DNA of 64,000 nucleotides from Dactylis glomerata (Eukaryota > Streptophyta > Magnoliopsida > Poales > Poaceae), in assembly GCA_007115705.1 (NCBI GenBank), contig QXEO01000222.1, forward strand, positions 5,025,176-5,089,175, written 5' to 3'. Made by a program: the position numbers and the translations under genes. The notes beneath the pieces were generated by a model. It was not told the DNA's origin. It saw nothing but the letters and a program-made list of their open reading frames with translations, and made no database searches. Position 1 is the first letter of the stretch; each line of letters opens with the position of its first letter. Below are positions 11,547 through 22,165 of the stretch, piece after piece.

Positions 11547-12125
11547 CTAGACTTCAGCTTCATATTTCTTCTGGCACTGGGTGCCATCGTAGATCTTTAC
11601 GTCAAACTTTGACATCCCGATGTGGAAGTCGAAGGCCATGAAGAAGCCTTGATGGATGTCGTGGTCTTCTGCAAATTGCGACCAGCCGCCCCTCAAGTAC
11701 TGCTCGCCGTTGCCATCATACCACACCTCCACCTCGTACGGGATACCACTGCCAGACTGCTCGCGGAGAACAACCTCTCGCAGTTCGCGCCCATCCATAA
11801 ACCTGGTGAAATTCAGCGACAGGTGCTAAATCTCGCGGCATTGCACCATGGCAATGCAGAAAAAGGAGAAGACTTGAGGAGGAGCAGCTGGAGCGGCAGG
11901 AGCAGCAGGAGGAGGAGCAGCAGGACCTGGAGCGGCGCCAGTCACCTTGGGCTTGTTCTTGCTACTAGGAGGGCGGCCGGGACGACGCTTAGCTGGAGCG
12001 TCCGATGAAGTTCTGGCGGCGGCCAGAGTGATGTTGCTCCTGTTCTTGCTGCCACGAGGGCGACCCCGACCTCGTGGTGCCACCGAGGAGCCAAGGTTCA
12101 GACGAGAACCTTCGGCATCTGCCAT
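11547..12125 (-). pseudogene. Antisense ORF in G1: AT-hook plus B3-domain protein
   Basis: Starting at the ATG at 12123-12125 and reading antisense to pol, 192 codons encode a small basic protein. Codons about 17-28 hold RGRGRPRGSKN and codons about 46-58 hold KRRPGRPPSSKNK, two canonical AT-hooks (core GRP). A Pro/Ala-rich linker follows. Codons about 88-190 resemble a B3 DNA-binding domain (GRELREVVLRE, PYEVEVWYDG, LRGGWSQFAEDHDI, GFFMAFDF, SKFDVKIYDG). One TAG at 11826-11828 (codon 100) interrupts it; the G2 copy has CAG there. A gene-like promoter lies just upstream. Extra, sometimes antisense, ORFs between pol and LTR are known in Tat elements; this domain pair is my reading and needs a profile search. 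Confidence 0.78.
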
Positions 12126-12194
12126 GAGAACAAGGGAAAAAACTTCGGAAAACCCTAGATGGAGAGAGAAGATGATGCGGTGGAGGAAGAATGT

Positions 12195-12275
12195 GATTAG
12201 GGTTTTTAACTATACCATATGGTGCTTTATTTATAAGCATGTATTATTGGGCCCCCGTGCTACAGCACGGCCCAT
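12195..12275 (-). promoter_or_regulatory. Predicted promoter of the G1 antisense ORF
   Basis: On the minus strand, upstream of the ATG at 12125, there is a perfect 7-bp inverted repeat ccgtgctgtagcacgg (about 12257-12272) flanked on both sides by GGGCC(C)A-type words, then a TATA box cttataaataaag (about 12226-12238), then a telo-box aaaccctaatc (about 12195-12205). Spacing suits a start site near 12200 and a leader of about 75 nt. G2 keeps the TATA box (26651-26660) and telo-box (about 26683-26693) at matching positions. Functional activity is inferred only. Confidence 0.6.
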
Positions 12276-13171
12276 AAACATATTCTACAGCAGGAGTTAA
12301 ATTCTGCACACAGCAGACGATAATATCAAAGAAGAAAAACAAGAAGAGGAGACTATGGTCGCACGATATGAAAACCTCGACTTGGACTCGGGGGCTCGCC
12401 AAATAGTAAGATGTCCACAGAAGAAAGAAGAGCTGAACTTTGAGCCTATGCTTGACTACAAGTCGCCAAACATAGCCTCGGGGGCTACTCCCATCGGGAG
12501 CGCTGAGCGCGCACCCGATAGATAATCAATATTGGAGATGCGGAAGAATAAGCATACAAACTTCGACTACGTAGTTGACAAAATGAAGAGAGATTACTCC
12601 CATCGGGAGCGAAGAAGATCAATTTAAAATTCGAAATTCTTTGGTTTTATCAGTCAAAAATTTGACTGCGACATAAGATTCTCGAGTTGCGTTATCGCAA
12701 TGAAACTCGAATGCCGTGACTTGTCACGAAGGTAAGACCCCAGGATCCATCCTGTGTGGCCTGGTATACGCACATGGATGCGCTCTGCTGGTATGTATCC
12801 GTGTCTACGACGCGAAGAAAATCCTGGTGGACGCACTGGGTACCCTGAGAACCACTGGGATTCATTTTTTGTAAGTCCTAAATGAGGCAAAAAAGTGGGT
12901 TTGACCGGTATCCCGAATTCAAGTCCAAGGGGATTGAATTTGAAGTAGGTGACAAGTATCTGTTCTGGCAGTTAACTGACCTCTTGATCCGTCAGAGTTG
13001 TCAGGCTTGTTCATCAAAACCCCTTGCGAGCAGATTATCATAAAGCATAAGTCGAAAGACCAAGTCGAAGATTTGAAGATATGAAGAAGATGAAGAATTG
13101 ATTAAGTCGAAGATTTGAAAGATTAGAGATTCAACCTGAATCTACAATTCTGGTAGAATCTCAGGGGCTAC
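12276..13171. other. G1 3' noncoding region with repeated motifs and polypurine tract
   Basis: No ORF is supported. The word ctcccatcgggag, a short foldback, occurs near 12487 and again near 12598, and tcgggggct words recur (about 12391, 12477). The last bases before the 3' LTR (tctcaggggctac, about 13159-13171) are the likely polypurine tract. G2 conserves this arrangement in reverse between 25707 and 26620. Confidence 0.65.
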
Positions 13172-13507
13172 TGACAAGGGTATAGTTAATAGAGCCCGTT
13201 AGTTAAAGTACCCCTAAGGCCCGTCTATCTAGGCCCAATTGTAATGATAGTCGAATACGAGTTCTTACCATATGTCGATATTGTAATCTGTATCGTACCC
13301 TACCCGATCCTCGAGACCTGGCCACCTATATATAGGGGCCAGGAGGGGACGGTGGAGGGCAGATTGAAAGCAAGCCAGGTTGAACACCCAAGTTTACTTT
13401 CGATACGCACCTATTTCGACTAACTTCACCTTCGAGTTCATCCAACGCCCTATCTCCCCGATCCTAAGTCCTTCATCTAGGACATTTGTCGAGTTAACCC
13501 CTCGTCA
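13172..13507 (+). repeat. G1 3' LTR
   Basis: 336 bp, TGACAAGG...CTCGTCA, nearly identical to 4664-4998. Followed by the TSD copy ACAGG at 13508-13512, after which the LINE ORF1 resumes. Confidence 0.95.
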
Positions 13508-14079
13508 ACAGGTGTCCCCATTATCTTGCTCTTCACTCTGTTTTCCTCACTCATCTGGTTTGTGCATACTGTAGAGAAATCACCCTGTCCACTGACTTTC
13601 CTCTGCCCAGACCCTCCAGGAGTAGGAGCTACCCTGGGTGTCTTCTCATTTTGCTCAGTTTCCATAGGTTTTTTTCCCACCATCATTAGGCAAGTCATCA
13701 TCTCTGCCATATCATCTTCCAGATTATCATTCTCATGGTTGTTGTTTGGATCATCACCATCCTCATTACCTCCCTCACCAACTGGATCCTGGATCATAGC
13801 TAGTGTCAGCATGAAGTCTCCCCCCAAACTCCATAAGCCTATTACCAGGAATCTTGGTTGCATCTCTCACAACAACTTTAATCCTAAGCACCTTGTAGAA
13901 ACTTCTAAATATCTCATGCCAGTCCACATCTATTGGTATTCCCAAAGCAGTAGCTACCCTCATCATCACCCTCCAGGATAGATATTTAGGACGGATTCCC
14001 TCCACTCTGACCCATACTTCTTCCATCTCAGAGTAGGTATGGATATCACCATTCCAGTCCATGAAAGATACAGACAAAC
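13508..14079 (-). pseudogene. LINE ORF1, middle part (DUF4283-type region)
   Basis: Minus-strand ORF1 sequence trapped between G1 and S1. It encodes SFMDWNGDIHTYSEMEE, VWVRVEGIRPKYLSWRVMMR and KVVVRDATKIPGNRLMEF, the second half of the DUF4283-type domain common in plant LINE ORF1 proteins, followed by an acidic Asn/Asp-rich linker. Its upstream continuation is at 22166: removing S1 restores a continuous reading (KKKGV joined to SVSFMDW). A frame change near 13775-13863 links two overlapping blocks. It is an RNA-binding accessory to the LINE reverse transcriptase; nonfunctional here. Confidence 0.82.
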
Positions 14080-17041
14080 TGATACATCTCAAACGTATCT
14101 ATAATTTTTGATGCTCCATGCTTGTTTTTACACCATTTGCCTTGTGTTTCGTTATACTTCATGGCATTTTTATGCGATTTCCAGAACTAACCTATTGACA
14201 AGATGCCACAGTGCCAGTTCCCTATTTTCTGCTATTTTTGTGTGTCAGAAAAGCTACATAGGAAATATTCTCAGAATTAGACGAAACAAGTTCCAGAAGT
14301 CTTATTTTTCCCAGAAGAGTACCGAAGACCGAAAGAGAGCCGGAGGGGGGGGGGGGTCAGAGGCCGCCCACACAACAGCGGGGCGCGGCCCAGCCCCTGG
14401 CCATGCCCACCCATTGTGAGGGCACCCTGGCAGCCCCCTGACGATGCCCCTTTGCCTATATAAAGCCTCGGGACGGCAAACCCTAGGGGGATCGGCAATT
14501 TTCCAGAAAGAGTTCTGCAGCTCTGCCGCCGACGCCAACAAATTTTGGGGGACAGAAGTCTCTATTCCGGCACTCTGTCGGGATGGGGAAGTGCCCCCAG
14601 AGCCATCTCCATCGGTCTCCATCGTCGTCTCCGTCGTCTCCATCGACCTCACCGCCATCTCCATCAACCTTGTTGTCTCCTATGATGAGGAGTAGTTCTC
14701 CCCCGGGGCTGAGGGCTCTACCGGTAGCTATGTGGTTCACCTCTCTCTCCCATGATGTGATCTTTATGTGATCATGAGCTTTGTATCTAGTTGAATTGGT
14801 AGATATTATTATTCAGATATTATGCTACTCCTATGCTTTATTATTATACTCTCCGGAGATACCTCGTATCATGGAGTAAAGGTGACTAGTGTGTGCATCA
14901 TGTGTATCTTTTTGGTTAATGTTTCTATGAATTGTTGGTGTTTGTTGGAACCATCTAGTGCATTCATGGTGATAGTGTGGGACAATCTAGTTTGCGTACA
15001 TACGGACTTTGAGGAGTGCTTTGTAGCCCTATGCATGATTAGTGTTCATTTTCCATTGGAGAATTGTTTTGAGTTGCATATTGATGATAGTATCTATTGG
15101 TTCAATTATATTATATTTGTTGGGAGTGTGTCCATGATGTCTACACACGCTTCTGTTCTTGTAGACAGTGTTGGGCCTCCAAGTGCAGAGGTTTGTAGAG
15201 CAGCAGCAAGTTTCCCTTAAGTGGATCACCCAAGGTTTATCGAACTCAGGGAGGAAGAGGTCAAAGCTATCCCTCTCAAACAACCCTGCATGATATAGAA
15301 AGTCTCCTGTGTCCCCAACACACCCAATACACTTGTCAAATGTATAGGTGCACTAGTTCGGCGAAGAGATAGTGAAATACAAGTGGTATAGATGATTATA
15401 GGTAGTAAATGCAATCTGGAATAAAAATGGCAGCAAGCAAACATGTAACAAAACAGCAAGTAAACGGTGTGCAAAGCTTGGAAACAAGGCCTAGGGATCA
15501 TACTTTCACTAGTGGACACACTCCAACAATATAACATGATTGAACAAATAAACAACTTCTCTCCACTATGGTACTCTGAATTACTCTCCTATTGAATAAC
15601 ACTAATCATTGTGTAGTGGCTACAGAAGCACCCCTTAAAGTTCATCAAGTACTTGACAAACACCACTCATAGAGATATCCAAATCAAAGCATAACTCAAG
15701 ATAGATATTATTGCAACTTAGACCAAGTACTAACACGGTGCACACACTGTCAACATTACACCATGAAAGGAGGAATAGATCACTTCAATACTATCATAGT
15801 AATAATTACTCTCATAATCCGCAAGAGATCACAATCATAGCCTAAACCAAGTACCACCATGATGCATGCACTATCACCGTTACACCATGGCAGGAGGAAT
15901 AGATTACTTTAATAACACCACTAGAGTACACATAATATCTGAATAATAACATCTACTTGTTCAACATGATACAAAGCTCATGATCACATAAAGATCACAT
16001 CATGGGAGAGAGAGGTGAACCACATAGCTACCGGTAGAGCCCTCAGCCCCGGGGATGAACTACTCCCTCCTCATCATAGGAGACAGCAAGGTTGATGGAG
16101 ATGGCGGTGAGGTCAATGGAGACGACGGAGACGGCGATGGAGACCGATGGAAATGGCTCCGAGGGCACTTCCCCATCCCGGCAGGGTGCCGGAACAGAGA
16201 CTTCTGTCCCCCGAAATTCATCGACGGCGGCGGCGGAGCGGCGTAACTGTTTCTGGAAAATTGCCGACTCCCTTAGGGTTTTCCATCCTGAGGCTTTATA
16301 TAGGCGAAGGGGCATCGTCAGAGGGGAAGCCAGGTGCCCTCACACGGGGCTCACGCGGCCAGGGGCCTGGCCGCGCCACCCCTGCGTGTGGGGCCCTGGT
16401 GGCCCCACTCCTTCTCTCCTTCAGATCTCTGGAAGCTTTCGGGTAAAATAAGACTTCAGCATTTTGTTTCGTCCAATTCCGAGAATATTTCCTATGTATC
16501 ACTTCTGAAACACAAAAATAGCAGAAAACAGGGAACTGGCAGTGTGGCACTTGTTAATAGGTTAGTTCTGGAAAATGCATAAAAGTGCCATGAAGTGTAA
16601 TGAAACATCGGGTAAATGGTGTAAAAACAAGCATGGTGCATCAAAAATTATAGATACGTTGGAGACGTATCAGTCCACTAGTGAAAGTATGATCCCTAGG
16701 CCTTGTTTCCAAGCTTTCCACACTATTTACATTCAGTTTTGTTACATATTTCCTTGCAGCGATATTTATTTCAGATTATGTTTACTACTCATAATCATTA
16801 CTACTACTTGTATTTCACTATCTCTTCACCGAACTAGTGCACCGATACATCTGACAAGTGTATTGGGTATGTTGGGGACACAAGAGACTTTTTGTATCGT
16901 AATTGCAGGGTTGTTTGAGAGGGATCGCTTTGACCTCTTCCTCCCTGAGTTCGATAAACCTTGGGTAATCCACTTAATGGAAACTTGCTGCTGTTCTACA
17001 AACCTCTGCACTTGGAGGCCCAACACCGTGCGTAGACATCA
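14080..17041 (+). repeat. S1 5' LTR, split by a nested solo LTR
   Basis: The LTR halves are 14080-15134 and 16673-17041; together they match the uninterrupted 3' LTR at 20741-22165. It starts TGATACATCTC and ends AGACATCA. The TATA box cctatataaag lies at about 14455-14465. A run of 13 G (14345-14357) is a local expansion compared with the 3' LTR. Confidence 0.88.
15135..16672 (-). mobile_element. Solo LTR of the same family, inverted, inside the S1 5' LTR
   Basis: A 1538-bp LTR in reverse orientation, starting at 16672 (TGATACGTCTCCAACG) and ending at 15135. A perfect 5-bp TSD GTCCA lies at 15130-15134 and 16673-16677. No internal sequence is present, so this is a solo LTR produced by LTR-LTR recombination after insertion. 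Because host and guest LTRs are homologous and opposed, the region is a long imperfect inverted repeat. Confidence 0.93.
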
Positions 17042-17051
17042 AGCTCTTTTT

Positions 17052-17068
17052 TGGCGCCGTTGCCGGGG
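17052..17068 (+). other. S1 primer-binding site
   Basis: tggcgccgttgccgggg, complementary to the 3' end of a plant tRNA-Asp by recall; ten bases after the 5' LTR end. The same site occurs in reverse in S2 (about 54439-54455) and S3 (about 60029-60045). Confidence 0.85.
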
Positions 17069-17181
17069 AGGTAAGGTAAAAGGTACTCACATCCTCCTGT
17101 GTGAGTGCTCTGAGTTATTTCCTTTAGATTCTGCAATTATATCTTTTTGTTTCTTGTTTTTATTTTCACTAGTTAGGCTTA

Positions 17182-18065
17182 ATGGAAAACAAAGAGTTCT
17201 TTAGTCTTTTTCCTGAGTTTAGATATGAATGTTTGAAGAGAAAATTGAAAAACCTTTGGAGCTTAATTTGTATGCTAATAGTGTTGTTACTATGAATGCT
17301 TTGAACACATTTATTGCTAATGCTATAGAAAAGTCTAAGCTTGGGGAAGTTGGTTTTGTTAAGCATGTTATTTTTAGTTCCCCAGCTTTAGTGGAGAAAG
17401 TTTGCTCCGATGTTATTTTATCTCCCTTATGTGATGTTCTTATGCCTGTTACCTATGTTAGTGATCATGATTGGGAAAAGCACTCTACTTTTGATATTGA
17501 AAATCTTTTTGGTACCAATTCTAAGGTTAATAATTTTTGTACCATCAGTACTATCCATGCTCCTTCTTATGATGATATGTTTGATGAGCATGCTTTGCGA
17601 AATAGTTGTTCTCTAGCTTGTGATGATACTAAACCTCTGGTTTATGATGGTTATGATGATTGGTATAATATTTTCAGTTCACCTACTTTTGAGGAGAAAA
17701 TTAGTTATGATTACAATATGCCTCCTATTTTTGATGATTATGGTGATGAGAATAATTATTCTATTGAATCTGCTCCTACTATGATTGTTCATGTTGGGAG
17801 TATTAATTCTTTTATGTATGTGGCTCATGATAGGGATGCTTTATGTGATAGTTATATTATTAGTTCTATTCATGATGCTACTGAAAGTTATTATGAGAGA
17901 GGGAAACATGGTTTGATGGATCTCAACAATATTGAGTTTCCCCTCTTTATGTTGCAATTCTTGAAGCTATACTTGTTTTGCCTTCCTATGCTTTTTGCTT
18001 TGCACTTTCTAGACTTGTCTCTTTACAAGACTATTTTTCATAGGAAGTGGTTTAGATTTAAATGA
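17182..18065 (+). pseudogene. S1 internal ORF of unknown function
   Basis: An acidic, Asp/Tyr/Ser-rich protein of about 278 residues reads from 17229 to 18065. An in-family start with MENKEFFSLFPEFRYE at 17182 is in another frame, so a small frameshift probably lies between 17182 and 17229. The C-terminus has a strongly hydrophobic stretch (LYLFCLPMLFALHF) followed by a basic tail (HRKWFRFK), which suggests a membrane segment. I recall similar reading frames in Sabrina-type cereal elements, but no known domain. It is not gag, protease or polymerase. It occupies the place where S2 carries gag-protease and S3 a gag-like ORF. Confidence 0.6.
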
Positions 18066-20740
18066 GTTCCATGTTTGCTTTTTGATGCTCCCTTTTGCTT
18101 TAAGTTTTTATATAGCGCCTTTGCTTTAAGCTCTTATATGGCGCCCACATGAGCATCTTTGCAAATTACTGCGCCTAGCTCAAAGGCATTAAAGAAAAGC
18201 ACTCTTGGGAAATAACCCAATGTTTTATTTCCAGTACTTTTTATTTTATTTGAGTCTTGGAAGTTATTACTACTGTAATAATCGCTCCTTATCCTTTTTA
18301 TTTCGTTGTTGTGCCAAGAGAAGCCTCTAATTTGAGTGAGGTAAGATTTGAGGATGTTGCTGTCCTGAAATAGTTTTCGGCGCTGCACCATAAAAATTCG
18401 TGAAAATTCTCTGTATATCTTTTGGACCTGAGATTTCTTGTGCATATGCCCTGGGTTATGTCCAAAGTTTCATTAGTTGAACATGTTTTGATTTGAGTAA
18501 TAGAAAACCCCTTAAAAAATCGGCCTTTATTAGCTATTCTATTTTGACAGATTTCTGCCACTATTCATTTTAGCCACTTTCTCGCTTTTTTTTAGTTCTT
18601 TTGATAACGGAACTTTTGAGGAAGTTGCTACAGTAGTATATACCTTATATGTGGTGGTTTTGAGTTGAAAACTGTAGCAAAAAAGGGTTGATTCATTACT
18701 ATGCTTACACTAATGTTGCTAATAGAATTGTGTTTAGTTTTGTATGAAGGAAGTTTTCAAGTGTAAGGATTGGAGAATGATGAGATGAGATGAGATGAAG
18801 AATGGACAAAAGCTCAAGCTTGGGGATGTCACCCCAAGAAACATCCAACAGGTACAAGCGTCAAAGCTTGGGGATGCCCCCGAGGCACCCCTTCTTCATC
18901 GGCAAAAATCAGGTCACCTTTCAAGACACTATATTTTTATTGCTTCATGCATTGTGCATTTTCCTTGGAGCGTCAGTTGTTTTTTGCTTTCAGTTTTCCT
19001 TTTGATTTGTTTCCTGCAATAAATGGTTAGATCACATCATGTTTCTTTTGGAGGAGATGAACTCGCTTTTCATTTGCCAAGAACACTCCGTTTTTCACTC
19101 TTATCGTTTCAACGAGTGTTCTCTTTTTCTGCTACTGCGTTTAGCTTGTCTTTTCCACCTTGATTTTTGTTCAGATCTTGTTTTATCTTTGCATCAAGGT
19201 GTATTTGGACCTCTGGTATATGTTGGTTTTCCTCAATAGAGTTTCCTCAAAAAGGTTTGAATGATGTTGGAAAAGAGAAAAAGTTTCATGCAAAAAAGTG
19301 GTACAAAAAGGAGCTTGTTTAGACTGCGGCTTAGACTTTTGCATGTCATGTTTGATGTCATTTTGATAGTATGCTTAGTGATTTTTGCTGTAGCATGACT
19401 TGTCTCAAATGACTGAGATTGCTTAATGAGCCTTTGAAAAAATCATGCGTTGTTTTTATTATATGGAAGCATTTATTTGGTTTTCTCCTTTGATGCTTTA
19501 TTTGGGTTGACTTGGCACATGCTTACACCATGTTGACTACAAAATAAGTCACCTATAGCCTCTGTGATCATTTGGTTTTTGACTTATGATACCACTTTAT
19601 GCTTCTTTCAATGATGTTTTGTGGCTATGCATGATTATGGTCGTTATTGCTCTCTTAGTTGGTCGCTCCCAGTCTTTTGCTAGCCCTCATTTTGTACTGA
19701 GTATGAGCTCTACTCGTGCATCCAACTCCCAAAAACCAAGTTTGCCATTGTGTCCACTATAAATTCCTATGCATGGTATTTGCAAGCCATTCCAAGTAAA
19801 TTTTCATGTGCTACCTTTCAAAAAACCTCCAAAATACTTCTCATTTTGTGAAACTATTTTCAGCTCATGGGGACATAGTGGTCGGATTTGCTGTCTTCCA
19901 TATTGTCTTATTCCAAAAAAAAGAGAAAAAAGAAATAAAGAAAAAAGGCACTCCTCCATGGTATGTGAATGTTGGTGGGCACCCGATGGAATTGGTTAGA
20001 CATGGTTTGAGAAAGGAAAAAAGGTGGGGAGGAGTGCCAAGCTTTATAAAAGAGCACAAAAGTGCCAATCTCTCTCTCAAAAACTTGCTTCATTTTTGTA
20101 TGGAGGATAGTAAGAACCCCATTGCCAGTCGTTGACAAAGACAACCACCTCTCAAAACCAATTTTTATCTCTCTGTTTTACAAATGAAAAGCTCTAGCAC
20201 ATGTTTAATCACTGCTTCCCTCTGCGAAGGGCCTTTCTTTTACTTTTATGTTGAGTCTCCACCTTCTACCTTTATGCACCGTCTAAGAGAGCATAGTTGT
20301 CATTCTGAGTATAATGTGCATTGTCCCAAAGTTTATCATTGATTAATTCATGACTATGGTTTCACTTGTTCCTAAATTATTTGTATCTAGTCGCCCTCTT
20401 AAACTTGAAGGTGTCCTATGCATTTATGTTTTGCTATTCCATGAGGGACAAGCTGAATACCATTTACTATGTTTTTCCGTATGATTTGAACACATGTTTG
20501 ACTTTCATTGTTTCATTATTCATGATCTTTTGTTTGTGTTTCTTTTCATGTTATAACATGGTTGCTAAGTTCTATTATCAAGATTATGTCTTTCATGCCC
20601 ATGTTTTAAGTTCTTTGATCTCAGCACTCAATGCTTTACCTTTATGATCAAGATTGTGATGGTGCATGTCACCTCAAAAATTATTTCTTTTGTTATCACT
20701 TACCTACTCGAGGACGAGCAGGAGTTAAGCTTGGGGATAC
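18066..20740 (+). other. S1 conserved noncoding 3' half and polypurine tract
   Basis: No supported ORF in 2.7 kb. The start (gcgcctagctcaaaggc, about 18170) and the C/G-rich block agcttggggatgccccc (about 18868) recur in reverse in S2 (about 52180 and 51490) and S3 (about 59140 and 58450). An A-rich run (aaaaaaaagagaaaaaag) lies near 19914. The polypurine-like ggagttaagcttggggatac immediately precedes the 3' LTR. Conservation across copies suggests RNA packaging or structural roles, which is inference. Confidence 0.65.
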
Positions 20741-22165
20741 TGATACGTCTCAAACGTATCTATAATTTTTGATGCTCCATGCTTGATTTTACACCATTTG
20801 CCTTGTGTTTCGTTACACTTCGTGGCATTTTTATGCGATTTCCGAAACTAACCTGTTGACAAGATGCCACAGTGCCAGTTCCCTGTTTTCTGTTGTTTTT
20901 GTGTTTTCAAAAAGCTACACAGGAAATATTCTCGGAATTGGACGAAACAAGTTCCAGAAGTCTTATTTTTCCCAGAAGAGTACCGAAGACCAAAAGAGAG
21001 CCGGAGGGGGGCCAGAGGCCACCCACACAATAGGGGGGCGCGACCCGGCCCCTGGCCGCACCCACCCATTGTGAGGGCGCCCTGGCAGCCCCCTGATGAT
21101 GCCCCTTCACCTATATAAAGCCTCGGGACAGAAAACCCTAGGGGGATCGGCAATTTTCCAGAAAGAGTTCCGCAGCTCTACCGCCGATGCCGACGAATTT
21201 CAGGGGACAGAAGTCTCTGTTCCAGCACTCTACCGGGATGGGGACATGCCCCCAGAGCCATCTCCATCGGTCTCCATCGCCGTCTCTGCCATCTCCATCA
21301 ACCTCACTGCCATCTCCATCAACCTTGCTGTCTCCTATGATGAGGAGGGAATAGTTCTCCCCCGGGGCTGAGAGCTCTACCAGTAGCTGTGTGGTTCACC
21401 TCTCTCTCCCATGATGTGATCTTTATGTGATCGTGAGCTTTGTATCTAGTTGAATTGGTAGATGTTATTATTCCTACTCCTATGCTTTATTATTATACTC
21501 TCCGGAGATACCTCGTATCATGGTGTAAAGGTGATTAGTGTGTGCATCATGTGTATCTTTTTGGTTAATGTCTCTATGAATTGTTGGTGTTTGTTGGAAC
21601 CATCTAGTGCATTCATGGTGATAGTGTGGGATAATCTAGTTTGGGTACATACAGACTTTGAAGAGTGCTTCGTAGCCCTACGCATGATTAGTGTTCGTTT
21701 TCCATTGGAGAATTGTTTTGAGTTGCATATTGATGATAGTATCTATTGGTTCAATTATGTTATATTTATTGGGAGTGTGTCCAATAGTGAAAGTATGATC
21801 CCTAGGCCTTGTTTCCAAACTTTGCACACCGTTTACATTCAGTTTTATTACATGTTTGCTTGCAGCGATATTTATTTCAGATTACGTTTACTACTCATAA
21901 TCATCACTACTACTTGTATTTCACTATCTCTTCGCCGAACTAGTGCACCTATACATCTGACAAGTGTATTGGGTGTGTTGGGGACACAAGAGACTTTTTG
22001 TATCGTAATTGCAGGGTTGTTTGAGAGGGATAGCTTTGACCTCTTCCAACCTGAGTTCGATAAACCTTGGGTAATCCACTTAAGGGAAACTTGCTGCTGT
22101 TCTACAAACCTCTGCACTTGGAGGCCCAACACTGTCTACAAGAACATACGCGTGCGTAGACATCA
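20741..22165 (+). repeat. S1 3' LTR
   Basis: 1425 bp, TGATACGTCTC...AGACATCA, uninterrupted. TATA box cctatataaag near 21110-21120. It defines the family LTR against which the other copies were compared. Confidence 0.92.

Larger units (their letters stand above)
4664..13507 (+). mobile_element. G1: full-length Tat-lineage Ty3/Gypsy retrotransposon
   Basis: An 8.8-kb element bounded by LTRs 4664-4998 and 13172-13507 (TGACAAGG...CTCGTCA), with a perfect 5-bp TSD ACAGG. Its order is LTR, primer-binding region, gag, protease, RT with a degenerate RNase H, a second RNase H of archaeal type, integrase, then about 2 kb holding an antisense ORF, then the 3' LTR. The second RNase H plus long 3' region is typical of the Tat lineage. 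By eye the two LTRs differ at about 9 positions plus one indel in 335 bp, mostly transitions, so the insertion is not recent. Pol has several stops and one frameshift. It is inserted in ORF1 of the minus-strand LINE. Confidence 0.93.
14080..22165 (+). mobile_element. S1: Athila/Sabrina-like Gypsy element, non-autonomous
   Basis: Bounded by 5' LTR 14080-17041 (which contains a nested solo LTR) and 3' LTR 20741-22165. The flanks are CAAAC (14075-14079) and CACAC (22166-22170), a TSD with one mismatch, and its removal restores the LINE ORF1. After the 5' LTR comes a tRNA-Asp-type primer-binding site tggcgccgttgccgggg at 17052-17068. The internal 3.7 kb has one ORF of unknown function and a long noncoding part with no RT, RNase H or integrase, so movement would have needed proteins supplied in trans. 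Confidence 0.9.

Noticed and set aside
12654..12890. Minus-strand frame of 78 codons in the G1 3' region
   Set aside because: Not kept open in the G2 copy and no motif; noncoding region preferred.
4664..13507. Chromovirus assignment of G1
   Set aside because: No chromodomain after integrase and a second archaeal-type RNase H is present, which fits the Tat lineage instead.
14340..14360. G-run as a G-quadruplex regulatory element
   Set aside because: A simple homopolymer expansion in one LTR copy, absent from the 3' LTR; could also be a sequencing artefact.
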